This document shows positions 39,817 to 48,924 of a stretch of 64,000 nucleotides of DNA, piece by piece (position 1 is the stretch's first letter; every line of letters starts with the position of its first letter). The stretch lies in contig CAUYUJ010015024.1 of NCBI GenBank assembly GCA_963575745.1, positions 222,501 through 286,500 on the forward strand, in the 5' to 3' direction. Below the pieces are notes generated by a model. That model worked only from the letters and a program-made list of their open reading frames with translations. It ran no database searches and had not been told where the DNA came from. Position numbers and translations under genes: made by a program. Source of the DNA: Prorocentrum cordatum. Taxonomy: Eukaryota; Sar; Dinophyceae; Prorocentrales; Prorocentraceae.

Positions 39817-41925
39817 TCACGGGCCCGACCTCGCCCGAGAGCACTCCCACCCCACAGCGCGCGGCCAGTGTCGGCACCCGCGAGGTCTCGACCATCTCGC
39901 GGGGGCGCCTGGCGCCCCCTGTTCGCGCCGACGTGGTGTCCCAGGTGTTGTCCACGAACCTGCGCCCGGTCGATGCCCAGGCCCAACGAGTCGCTCGTGG
40001 CCCGAGCATCGCAGCTGCGGCTGTGCAATGAGGTCAGGGAGGCGACGCAGGCCGGCTGATCGCGCCGACGCGGGTCGAAAGCGCGCGGCGCCAGGGGCGG
40101 CGCATTGCTCGGCGACAGCGTGCCAGACGGCTGTGAACGACGCGCCCAGGGTGACCTGGAGGTGCGTGATCGTCTCGTTTGGTGACTCTCCGTGGGTTTC
40201 CCACTGGGAGTCGTGGGCCCGGGCTTTATAGATCGGCCTTCCAGCGCGGGAGCCCCGTGGTCCTGGATGCCGGCGATCGGCGAACACCCTGGGCGTCCAC
40301 CCACTTCCCGTCCGGCGCGGCAAGGATGCCCCCCGGTTGGGCTGCCGGTCCGTCTCGGCGGTCGAGCTCACGCCCCGCCCGAGAAGGGGGGGGCTGGAGC
40401 GCCTTGCAAGGATGCAGGGGTTGCCCCGTGGCTGCTCGTGGGCGCCCGCCCGCGTCGAGTCGTTGTCAGGGGAGGGAGGGCGAATGGGGGCGAAAGGGCT
40501 CCTCGAAACCAGCTGTAGGATGGCTTCGCTGTCCCGCTCGTCAGGGGAAGGCTGACGCGTGGGCGCGGTGGAACTTCCCAGTGCCGTCTGGAGGGTGGCT
40601 TCACTGGCGCGCAGGCCGTCGGGTTGGCCGTGGGATTGGGCGTCGGGCAAGGCCTCAGGTAGAGTGTTGGGTAGGGCGCCAGGTTGGGCGTCGGGGGCGG
40701 TGTCGGGTGAGGCGCCAGGCTGGTCGTGGGGATGTTCGTGGAGCTGGCCATGGGACTGGCCGCGGGGCTGGCTGTCAAGCTGGCCGTCAGGCAGGCCGTT
40801 GTGCTGGCGGTCGGACTGGCCGTCGGACTGGTCGCAGGGCTGGCAGTCGTATTGGCCGTGGGGCAGGCCGAGGGGCTGGTCGTGGGGCTGGCAGTCGGGC
40901 TGGCCGAAGGGCAGTCGGTCGGGCTGGCTGCGGGGCTGGCCGTGAAGCTGGTCGTGGGGTTGATGAAAGTCGGGCTGGCCGTGGGGCTGGCCGTGGGCCT
41001 GGTCATGGGGGAGGCCGCGGGGCTGGTCGTAGGGCTGGAAGTGGGGCTGGCCGTGGGACCGGCCGTGGGGCTGGCAGTCGGGCTGGCCGTCAGGCTGGCC
41101 GTGGGGCAGGCAGTCCGGTTGGCCGTAGGGCTGGCGGTGGGGCTGGCAGTCAGGCTTGCCCTGGGTCTGACAGTGGGGGCTGGCCGCTGGGCTGGCAGTC
41201 GGGCTGGCCCTGGGGCTGGCCGTCGGGCTGGCCGCCCGGCTGGCCGTGGGGCTGGCCGTGGGGCTGGCAGTCGGGCTGGCCGTCGGGCTGGCTGTGGGGC
41301 TGGCCGTGGGGCTGGCCGTGGGGCTGGCCGTGGGGCTGCCCAAGGGGCTGGCAATCGGGCTGGCCACAAGGCGGGCCAATGGGCTGGCCGTCAAGCGGGC
41401 CGTGGGGCTGGCAGCCGGCCAAGCAGTGGGGCTGGCAGTCGGGCTCACCGCGGGGCTGGTCGCCAGGCTGGCCGTGGGGTTGGCAATCGGGCTGGCCGTG
41501 GGGCTGGCAGTCGGGCTGGTCGTCCGGCTGGTGCAGGCCGCGGGCGGAGCCAGCGCAGCAGCGCAGGCGATGGCGGCCGACGCCTTGGCCGCAGAAGCGC
41601 CAACGGCGGCCGAGGCAGCGCCGGCGGCGGCGGCCGCGGCGGCCACGGCGAGGGCGGCGGCTGGCCCGGCCACAACGGCCCCGTCCAGGGAGGCGCCAGC
41701 GCCGCCAGCAGCGGCAGCAGGGCCTGTTGGGCCAGCGGCGGGCGCGGCCCCCCGCTGCCGGCGGCGGCGCGCCGAGCGCGACACCGCGGCGGCGGCGCCG
41801 CGAGGCGGCCCGGCCGCCGCAGCGGCGGCGGCCCGCGGGGCGACAGCGGCGCCCGCCATGGCGCGGGGAGGAGGGGGCGAGGAGGGCTCGGCTCGGCTGG
41901 AGCCCTTGAGCCAGGCTTGAGCCAA
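39817..41925 (-). CDS. Putative retrogene: Ala-rich then ASPT-repeat protein (702 aa frame)
   Basis: The longest - strand frame begins in the last relic spliced leader (a TTG at 41925; the first in-frame ATG lies about 22 codons downstream). Residues 1-115 are Ala/Gly/Pro/Arg-rich (MAGAAVAPRAAAAAAAGPP). Residues about 130-260 are ASPTASPT tetrapeptide repeats. A unit slip then turns the same 12 bp repeat into GQPHGQPDCQPHGQ to about residue 455. The C-terminal 220 residues are Ser/Pro/Arg-rich without repeats. All three - strand frames stay open over the array because its period is 12, so the choice rests on the leaders. No domain is recognised and function is unknown. The + strand 576-residue frame is taken as a shadow. 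Confidence 0.4.
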   Translation of the reverse strand: MAQAWLKGSSRAEPSSPPPPRAMAGAAVAPRAAAAAAAGPPRGAAAAVSRSARRRRQRGAAPAAGPTGPAAAAGGAGASLDGAVVAGPAAALAVAAAAAAAGAASAAVGASAAKASAAIACAAALAPPAACTSRTTSPTASPTASPIANPTASLATSPAVSPTASPTAWPAASPTARLTASPLARLVASPIASPLGSPTASPTASPTASPTASPTASPTASPTASPTASRAASPTASPRASPTASPAASPHCQTQGKPDCQPHRQPYGQPDCLPHGQPDGQPDCQPHGRSHGQPHFQPYDQPRGLPHDQAHGQPHGQPDFHQPHDQLHGQPRSQPDRLPFGQPDCQPHDQPLGLPHGQYDCQPCDQSDGQSDRQHNGLPDGQLDSQPRGQSHGQLHEHPHDQPGASPDTAPDAQPGALPNTLPEALPDAQSHGQPDGLRASEATLQTALGSSTAPTRQPSPDERDSEAILQLVSRSPFAPIRPPSPDNDSTRAGAHEQPRGNPCILARRSSPPLLGRGVSSTAETDRQPNRGASLPRRTGSGWTPRVFADRRHPGPRGSRAGRPIYKARAHDSQWETHGESPNETITHLQVTLGASFTAVWHAVAEQCAAPGAARFRPASARSAGLRRLPDLIAQPQLRCSGHERLVGPGHRPGAGSWTTPGTPRRREQGAPGAPARWSRPRGCRHWPRAVGWECSRARSGP
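40560..41540. repeat. 12 bp GGGCTGGCCGTG minisatellite, ~80 copies
   Basis: Near-continuous GGGCTGGCCGTG / GGGCTGGCAGTC units for about 1 kb. It encodes tetrapeptide repeats in every frame on both strands. Confidence 0.95.
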
Positions 41926-41955
41926 GGGCTATACGGGGCTTGAGCCAGCTACGGA
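41905..41955 (-). other. Three tandem relic spliced leaders
   Basis: On the - strand: CCGTAGC directly joined to TGGCTCAAG (internal CATTT missing), then CCGTATAGCCCTTGGCTCAA-G, then CCTGGCTCAAG. The order is 5-prime most full and 3-prime most truncated, as expected when a retroposed gene is transcribed, trans-spliced and retroposed again. The Ala-rich frame follows immediately. Confidence 0.75.
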
Positions 41956-43082
41956 AGCTGGTGGGGTTACTTTTTTGATCAGCGGCTCCAAGGACGATTC
42001 CAGAGAGCGGGTCGAAACAAGCTTGGGGGCTGGTGGGGTTACGCGAAGCGTCTAGAATACTCCTCCTTCACCTCCTCCTTCTCCTTCCCTCCCTCTCCCC
42101 CGGACCACCACGACCCCTCCGAGGCCGCCTGAACCCCCGCATCGTGAGCACACGGTCCCTCCCCTCACTCATTCCCCTCCTCGTCCTCCCCCCCGTTGTC
42201 CTCCTCCGCGGCGCTGTTTTTTCTGCTCCTCGGAGCCTCCAGCCTGGCTACGTTGACCAGGGCGAGGGGTCCTCACGCGGCCGCGTCGGCGGGTCTCTGG
42301 TCTGAGGCGCTGGGCGACGGCAGCGCCACCAGAGATCCTTGGTCGCCTACCACGCCGCCTCAATGGGGTCCATGGGAGGCTGGATGGCGGAGGCGGGCGG
42401 AGAGGAGCAGATGAGAAGCGGAGGCAGGGAAGATAGGGAGAGTGAAAGAGAGATAGAGAGAGAGCAGGAACAGGAGGTCACTGCCCATATAGAGGGAAGG
42501 GGTCAGGGGGATTGCAAGGAACATTGGGTGGGGGTGCGCATCCCCCAAAAGCACACCACACAGCGTCTGGGTCAGGCTCTATCTCTCTTGGCTTTCCGAG
42601 CTCGAGCGAGGGCCCGAGCCTCAGGAGGAACGGGGGGAGGGGGAAAAGGGAGAGGAGGACCAGAGAGGAGGACAGGAGCATGCAGTACGAGGGAAGCAAG
42701 GAAGATAGCTCTCTCTCTCTCTCTCTCGCTCGACGCTGGCATAATGCTCGGTGTGCTCAGCTAGCAGCGAAGGAGGGGAAAGTGGTGGAGAGGGAGAACG
42801 GAGGGGGCAGAGAGGGACGACGAGGAGGGATGAGGAAGGAGGAGCAGCAGGGAGGACCAAAGAGAAGGGAGGGAGGCAGAGGGAGGGGAAGGCCACCGCT
42901 GCTGACGACAGGCGGCAGCACGGGCGCGAATCACACCACCACTCTGGGCGCAAGTTGTTTAGGGCGAGGCCTATGGGGGGCGTCTTCGGGGCTTCTTGGT
43001 ATCAAGGAGGAGGAGGAAGAAGACTGGACGCAATGCCAGAGCAACTATGGCAGGCCCACGTCGCGAATACGCCGGGTTCGGT
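41956..43082. other. Low-complexity stretch, no gene supported
   Basis: CTCCTCC-rich at 42060-42220, GAGAGAG-rich at 42420-42480 and 42640-42870, CTCTCTCT at 42706-42728. ORFs follow the skew. Confidence 0.5.
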
Positions 43083-43235
43083 TTCTGATACTGCGTGGAT
43101 CGTTCAAACTTGAACGATCCCGGCTTCCCCAACGCGCAAATCATTCGACAACGGTCGATTCTGGGCCGCTGGATGCGTTCAGCCCGAACCACCCACGCAG
43201 GGGTCGCCGCCACGTCGACGCGGCGCGAACCCGCC
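43083..43235. repeat. Dispersed palindromic repeat family F, copy 1
   Basis: Contains the hairpin GATCGTTCAA-AC-TTGAACGATC at 43098-43119, then CGATTCTGGGCCGC and GGGGTCGCCGCCACGTCGAC. The same order of motifs occurs at 60069-60224. Confidence 0.75.
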
Positions 43236-43639
43236 GTGCGCATGACTCCCTACCAGACCACCTCAAGCTAACCCGAAGACCTCAATTTCGGGTTGGGGGG
43301 GGTACGGGTTTCACATGTGGGTTTTCAATGTTCCCCGACGCCCCCCCCCGCCGGGAATGGAGGGCATATTGGGGCCTTCGGGTTGGGTTGGGGTGGTTCG
43401 GTGAATGGTGAACGTAGGGCTCCTGAGCGGCGCATCCACCGCGCCCTCCCATGTCAGAGGCGCGTGCTGGCCAAGTCTGCCTCGCTCTCCGGGCTCAGGC
43501 CTCTGCGCGGCGGCAGTCAACCGGCCCGCGCGTCAAGCTCCTCCTCCTCCTAATTACTTCTCGCCCTGCTCCTGTGGCTCCTCTTTCTCCTCGTCCTCCT
43601 CCTCCTCCTCCTCCTCCTCCTCTTTCTCCCCGCACCGCA

Positions 43640-43880
43640 CCCTGTGCGAAAGGCTACCCGCATCTTGTGGGGCTGATTCTTGTGAGGCACGCACGGGGCG
43701 CTGGTAAGAGAATGTGACTCTTACTCTTTCGACGCGAATCATCACAAGCCACCAGAAAGGCTATGACTGGGACTACACCAACAATCCTTCCTTCATCCTG
43801 CCTCCGCCGTTGCTTCGCATCTTTCTTGGCAAATGTTCTACCCTGGTGCTCCTGTTGTCTCCCAACTAATCCCGGCACCC
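43640..43880 (+). repeat. ~240 bp direct repeat, copy 1
   Basis: CCCTGTGCGAAAGGCTACCC, GCACGGGGCGCTGGTAAGAG, ACTCTTTCGACG and TCTCCCAACTAATCCCG align in order with 44530-44790. Confidence 0.7.
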
Positions 43881-43959
43881 CCTTTCAGCTGGTACGATGG
43901 GCTCTGGCCTATCAGCCCTAACACGGCGGCCATTCCCCTCAGGCCGGACTTGCTACAAT

Positions 43960-44530
43960 CCCCAGCGATCCAGAACTGCTACACTTGTTACCTCCCTCAT
44001 TCGGGAGGCTCACGCGTTGGCCCCTCATGCTCGGGCTTTGTTCCCACTCGTGCTCGGGATTCGGCTCGAATCCCTCAGCATTGACCCCTCGTGCTAGGCA
44101 TTCGGCCCCTCATGCGCTGACCCCTCATACTGGGCTTTCGCTCGAAATTGTTGTCCCCTCGCGCTGGGGCTTTGGCCCCGCAACATGAACCCGCCTTCGT
44201 TGATTCCCCCGTGCTTGGGTGTTGGCCCCTCATGCGTTGTCCCTCGTGCCGGGGCTGTGCCCCCCAATGCTGTGACCACTCATGCAGGGATTTCGACCTC
44301 TTATGCGTTGTCTCCCATTGCTGGGGCGTTGCCCCTGGGTGTCACCCCCTCTTAGCTCATGGGTTCCCCCCCATGCTCGAGCGTTGACCTCTGAACTGGT
44401 CACCCGTGACGTTGGGACCGCCCCCCCTCCAAGCATTGACCCCCCGCGCCGTTGGTTTGACCTCCCATGCATTGACCTGCATACTGGGTCTACGACGCGC
44501 CGTGTGTTGATCCCTACGCTGCGGCTTTGC
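43960..44530. repeat. Degenerate CCCCTCATGCGTTG tandem repeat
   Basis: Irregular 25-35 bp units with CCCCTCATGC, CTGGGGCTTTG and TTGACCCCTC between the two direct repeats. ORFs on both strands lack domains. Confidence 0.7.
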
Positions 44531-44790
44531 CCTGCGCCAATGGCTACCCGCGGCCTGTGCGGTTTGAATGTTGTGAGAGGCGCACGAGGCGCTGATAAGA
44601 AAATGCGCATCTCGCACTTTCGATGAACACACTCGCATTCACCCGCAAGGTTGGGACTGGGGCGACACTCGCAGTCGGGGCGACACTCGCAATCTTTCTT
44701 ACATCCTGCCTTCCCCGTTGCTACCCCGTCCTCTTCTGCCATTTCGCTTGCCCAATGCATATGATGTCTCCCAGCTCATCCCGCTACCCT
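44530..44790 (+). repeat. ~240 bp direct repeat, copy 2
   Basis: CCCTGCGCCAATGGCTACCC, GCACGAGGCGCTGATAAGAA, GCACTTTCGATG and TCTCCCAGCTCATCCCG match copy 1 about 890 bases upstream. Confidence 0.7.
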
Positions 44791-44929
44791 CACAGAGCTG
44801 TTGGGAAAAACCAAGGCTCGGGCTGCCTCCGCGCCCGCATCCGGCGGCACGGACCGCTACCCCTCACGCGGGATGAGGCCATGCCTGGGAGCGTTTCGTT
44901 CCCACCCTATGCGCCGTTGACATGCGTTT

Positions 44930-45410
44930 GCGGTCTCGGAGCCCTCTTGGGGCGTATTCGGCGCCTCTGGGAACCTTTCGGGGCCACTGGGGGTCCGTTT
45001 GCGGTCCTCTTGGGGGCCTTCTGGGGCCTTTTAGGGGTTTTCTTGGAAACCTTGGAAGCCATGTTGGAACCGTCTTAAAACAAATGATATCATTCGCGCT
45101 GCCACTCTTTGAAAGCCTGGGGCCTGTAGAATCGCCTCGCGACGCCCTTTTAAAAACGCCCTTGGAATATTCGTGGGGGCGCCTTGGGAACATGGTGCGC
45201 CTCTCTTGGGAGTGTATTGAGCGGCCCTGGAACCACAACTGAGCATCAGAGAACCATCGGAAGCGAAAGGTCATTGAGGCAACAACCCAAGGTTTCTTTT
45301 ACACGCTGGAGGGTTTTGGAGGCTTCGGCGCCTTCTTAAGGGTTTCTTGGAAGCCGCACTTGGCTCTGCGGGCCTTTTTGACGCCATCTCGGGTAATCCT
45401 CAACGCACCT
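44930..45410. repeat. CCAAGACGG-type satellite, block 3, inverted and degenerate
   Basis: Reverse orientation of family C (CTTGGGGGCC, CTTGGAAGCC), less regular than block 2. A related + strand phrase is CTTGGAAACCTTGGAAGCC near 45044. Confidence 0.65.
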
Positions 45411-46608
45411 AACCAATCGCGGGGGGGCCCGTCCAGATCCAGAAGGACCCGACACGGGGACGACCACGTCCCATTCTCTGAAGGAAATGAAGGGGTTGGA
45501 CGAGAAAACGCGCTAAACCAACCACGTCCAAAGAAGGCTCCAAACGACGTCCTGGGGCATCGATGGGCATCCAAGAGGCCTCTGGTCCATTGTTCGTCCC
45601 CCGCCTTCTTCTCATATGTTTACTTCTTACCCTGACGTTCCCTCCTCCGATACCTCCCCCGCCCTCCTCCTCATATGACAATATTTTGCCTGGGTGTTCG
45701 TCATCTCTGCGAGACGTTCTGATGATATATCATGGCCAATGGGCCCCGCAGATGACATGGGTAAGACGGGATAGTGCCGTCAAACCTGCACTAAAGTAAC
45801 ACTGAAAGGAGGAGGCCGGCCCGCCGGCCGACGCACGCGCGCGCGCCGCAGGCTCGCTCCTTTTCCGTTTCCCTAGAGCCAAAGTATATAGCTGCGGGAG
45901 CAGAAGAAGTCAGTCAGCACAGCAAACGGACAGCGCGTGCAAGGAGAGAGAGCAGGCAGGGCGGAATAATGGTGGCGCGGAAGGGGCGCATTGACTCCCC
46001 CCGCGGCGGGATCCGTAGAGCCGCCCCGGCCCCAAACCCACCTGGCCAGTACATATGAACAGCCACCGGAGCGAACCGAAAAGCATTTTGCCGCTGGACG
46101 GTGGATGCCAGGGGGCGGAAGGCCGACGAAGCCCGACGTTCCCCGCCTGAGCTAACATGACCAGCTCAGGACTCAATGCCCACGCACACCTGGTGCACCC
46201 GCTCCACGAAGTAGTGCGGACCAGTATCGACTTTGTCGCACTGGTTCTACGCGCAGCATCACCTTCTCCATCGACCTCTCCATTCACGAGAGTCATCCCA
46301 GGGATCGCTGTTACTCCAGCGCCACTGGTTCTGATCCCGGGAGGAGCTGTCCTCTTTTCTCCTCGAGCTCCAGCCACTTGGCTCACTCTTGCCATGGCCC
46401 TTCTCCGGCGGCCTCGCCTTCGGCGTGGGCGGCGGGAGAGGCGCCGCCAAGGTGCTTGGCGTCCCAGTGTCGCGCTGGAACTTGTCGCTGCACTCGCCCA
46501 AACTAAACCATTGCCGCGTTTTGTTATGACCGGTAACTTGATGCTGCCGAGCTACGTACTCAATAACAAAGAGTGTTGCAACTGGGATACATGTGGCCTC
46601 TCGCACGT
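45411..46608. other. No gene recognised
   Basis: Ordinary-composition sequence with a GC-rich GGCCGGCCCGCCGGCCG palindrome near 45813. ORFs of 90-160 residues exist on both strands without recognisable motifs. Confidence 0.4.
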
Positions 46609-47118
46609 CTAACTGTTGTAGGTATGACCGCACATGCAAACATAAACAGAAACCAAGTCAGGCCAAAAGGGCAACGTTTGATTCGGACTAGGCAACGGAT
46701 GTCGCAGTGCGATATGGTGATTGCATAGGCCATCCGACATCGCGGCCTTCTCTCCGCGCTCCGAGACTACTTCATCACTGCGGCTTGGTCGATGACAAAG
46801 TGTGGCAACGATGCGGAGAAATATGTCCCAGACTTGGTTCGACGCAGATGCTCGGTTCGCTGCGTCCAAACTATCCGTCAACACTCGAACTGATGGAATG
46901 ACACATCCTCGTTCATCCATCTCGCGTTTCCACTGGCCCCAGCCCGTCTCCAGTCGAACTTGGTCTGCACTAACATGTTCCCATTCGAAAGCGGCAAGTG
47001 CAGGGCATGTCATAGGGCGAGCATATTGGCCCATATCTGGCTTACAAATCAATGGCCACCATTGGGCAGCCGTCGGGTGAGCATGGGCGCGCGTCGTGTA
47101 CGATGACAGCCGCCGCAT
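46609..47118 (-). CDS. Hypothetical coding fragment, 169 aa frame
   Basis: The frame has balanced composition unlike its neighbours: MRRLSSYTTRAHAHPTAAQW, TCPALAAFEWEHVSADQVRL and VWDIFLRIVATLCHRPSRSD. W, H and C residues are well spread and it is not built from repeats, so it could be a real exon. I do not recognise a family, catalytic motif, signal peptide or membrane segment. Nothing on the opposite strand competes convincingly. Confidence 0.25.
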   Translation of the reverse strand: MRRLSSYTTRAHAHPTAAQWWPLICKPDMGQYARPMTCPALAAFEWEHVSADQVRLETGWGQWKREMDERGCVIPSVRVLTDSLDAANRASASNQVWDIFLRIVATLCHRPSRSDEVVSERGEKAAMSDGLCNHHIALRHPLPSPNQTLPFWPDLVSVYVCMCGHTYNS

Positions 47119-47635
47119 ATCATATCCTATTGCACTGTGCGGGGGCTGCCTGTTATGTACAGGCTTGAGAAGCCCAACTTATTGGGTTAACAGCTGCTCT
47201 CAATGTTCCACACTTCTCAGTCTGAGACGCACATGAGCGCACTTTGTGCATGCACGCCCCGCTTGTGTTGCTCGCACGCTGAAAAATCCCTTAGACTATC
47301 ACACATTTGTGGGATCGAGCCCTGTCTCCCTATCTAGAGGCAGTTCAGTAGTCGCACACGAACCGCACGCACAGGCACATGCTCCTGCTCCGGCCTGCTT
47401 TACCTCCATGCACCTGCCTGCTGACGACCAAGTGTTACAGCCTGGTGCCAGCTCGTGTGCCACAGCATGTACTACTTCATCTTGTATCATAGACATGACA
47501 CCCGACATGATGAACACTATCATGCAACCTGGCGCGTTTCATTGACGACATAGTGTTGAGCCTTTGGTACTGCCCGACAGCGTTAGAGTTGCACTAGACA
47601 TATGTCCAGCACGCACACCGCGATGGCACTCCAAA

Positions 47636-48850
47636 CACAACTACACTGACGGCTCGGTCAAAAATCCGCCGGCCCCCTTGTGGGGCCACCAGGCTGCGAG
47701 GCCCGGGTTCGCAGTTTCCAGTGCCAGTTGTAGCTTGTAGTTTCCAGTGTTACAGTTCTGCTTCTTGCTGGTTGCTGTAACTATATGACTTCTTGCTGGT
47801 TACTGCAACTAGTTGATTGACCGCGCGAGGGGGGGGGGGAGGCCCAAACGGGATTTTTAGCACCTCCTGGGCGAGCTGTCTGAATTGCTGGGGGGGCTCG
47901 AGATCGACGCCCCTCGCGCAGATCCGCGGGGTCAGGGTCCAAAAACACATGGGATTTGCAACATTTCTGAAATTCGGTGCCACCCCTCACGCAGATCCGC
48001 GGGGTCAGGGTCAAACAAGCACAAGGGATTTGCCACATTTCTGAAATTCGGTGCCACCCCTCGCGCAGATCCGCGGGGTCAGGGTCCAAAGACACAAGGG
48101 AATTGCCACATTTCTGAAATTCGGTGCCACCCCTCACGCACATCCATCGCAAGGCGTGGCAACCCAAACTGCGAGTACTCCCTCGGCCCTTTAATCCCAA
48201 GGTGTGGTAACCAAGCTCGTAAACCATACACGTCTTACCAATCGCCCTGTGTGGTAACCCCTCTTGTGATCAGTTGGTTTTGCCGATTGCGAATCGGCCT
48301 CGCATGAAGTTCCGATACTGCTGCACGACAGCGCCAAAGCCTCATGACTTAGCTCTTCCATGGCCCATTCTCCGAGAGAGGGGGCCGGCGGCAGGGGGCG
48401 AAGCCCTTGCGGATCAACTATTAGAAAAGGCTTCGCGGGGTTTCATATGTTTGGCAGAGGGCGCAGAGCATAGCTCCTTCCACGGATACCTCAGTAGCTA
48501 TCTTCGAGACGCCTGCAGGACGCCCATGGATCCAGATCACACAACCAGCACCGACGCTGAGTACGTGTGGATCATATGGGCCTTGATAAAAACCCTTGCG
48601 GATCCTGAAGTACGGCGAACTACTATCAAAAACGGACTCGCTCAACGTCGTCACAGCGCTCAACGGCGAGCGGCCCGCCGACCTAGGTCAGCTTGGGCTC
48701 GCAGCGAGAGCGCTGTGGGATCTGGCCCGAGTGGCCCGTGAGATTTCCTTGCTCCACGTCAAGGGTCACTCAGGTCATCCATGGGGTGATTATGCTAACA
48801 GGGTTGCCTATGGGACCTCTGCCGCGGATCCCCCCCCCACTATTGGAAAT
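47636..48850 (+). pseudogene. RNase H-like domain, split by a tandem repeat
   Basis: RNase H removes RNA from the RNA:DNA hybrid in retrotransposition. NYTDGSV at 47639-47659 (TDGS, first catalytic Asp) is followed by GHQAARPGFAVSS, matching strands 1-2. After an array of 73 bp repeats, one frame has STDAEYVWIIWAL near 48556 (helix with the conserved Glu). A shifted frame has LSKTDSLNVVTALNG near 48620 (third acidic residue, T-D-S) and LLHVKGHSGHPWGDYANRVA near 48750, the C-terminal His/Asp motif with Asn in place of Asp. At least one frameshift and a stop lie between. It precedes an endonuclease domain on the same strand. Confidence 0.65.
47905..48150. repeat. 73 bp tandem repeat, 3.3 copies
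   Basis: GATCCGCGGGGTCAGGGTC recurs at 47921, 47994 and 48068; units also share TTTCTGAAATTCGGTGCCAC and CCCTCRCGCA. It lies within the RNase H-like domain. Confidence 0.9.
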
Positions 48851-48924
48851 CACAAAGTACTCTCGCTGTCGAGAATGGGGATGGCTCGAACGCGCCCCGC
48901 CTCAAGAGCAGGCTGCATATCCAA

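Noticed and set aside
40179-41909. Plus-strand 576-residue Gly/Arg/Trp-rich ORF
   Set aside because: Shadow of the 12 bp repeat; the relic leaders point to the minus strand.
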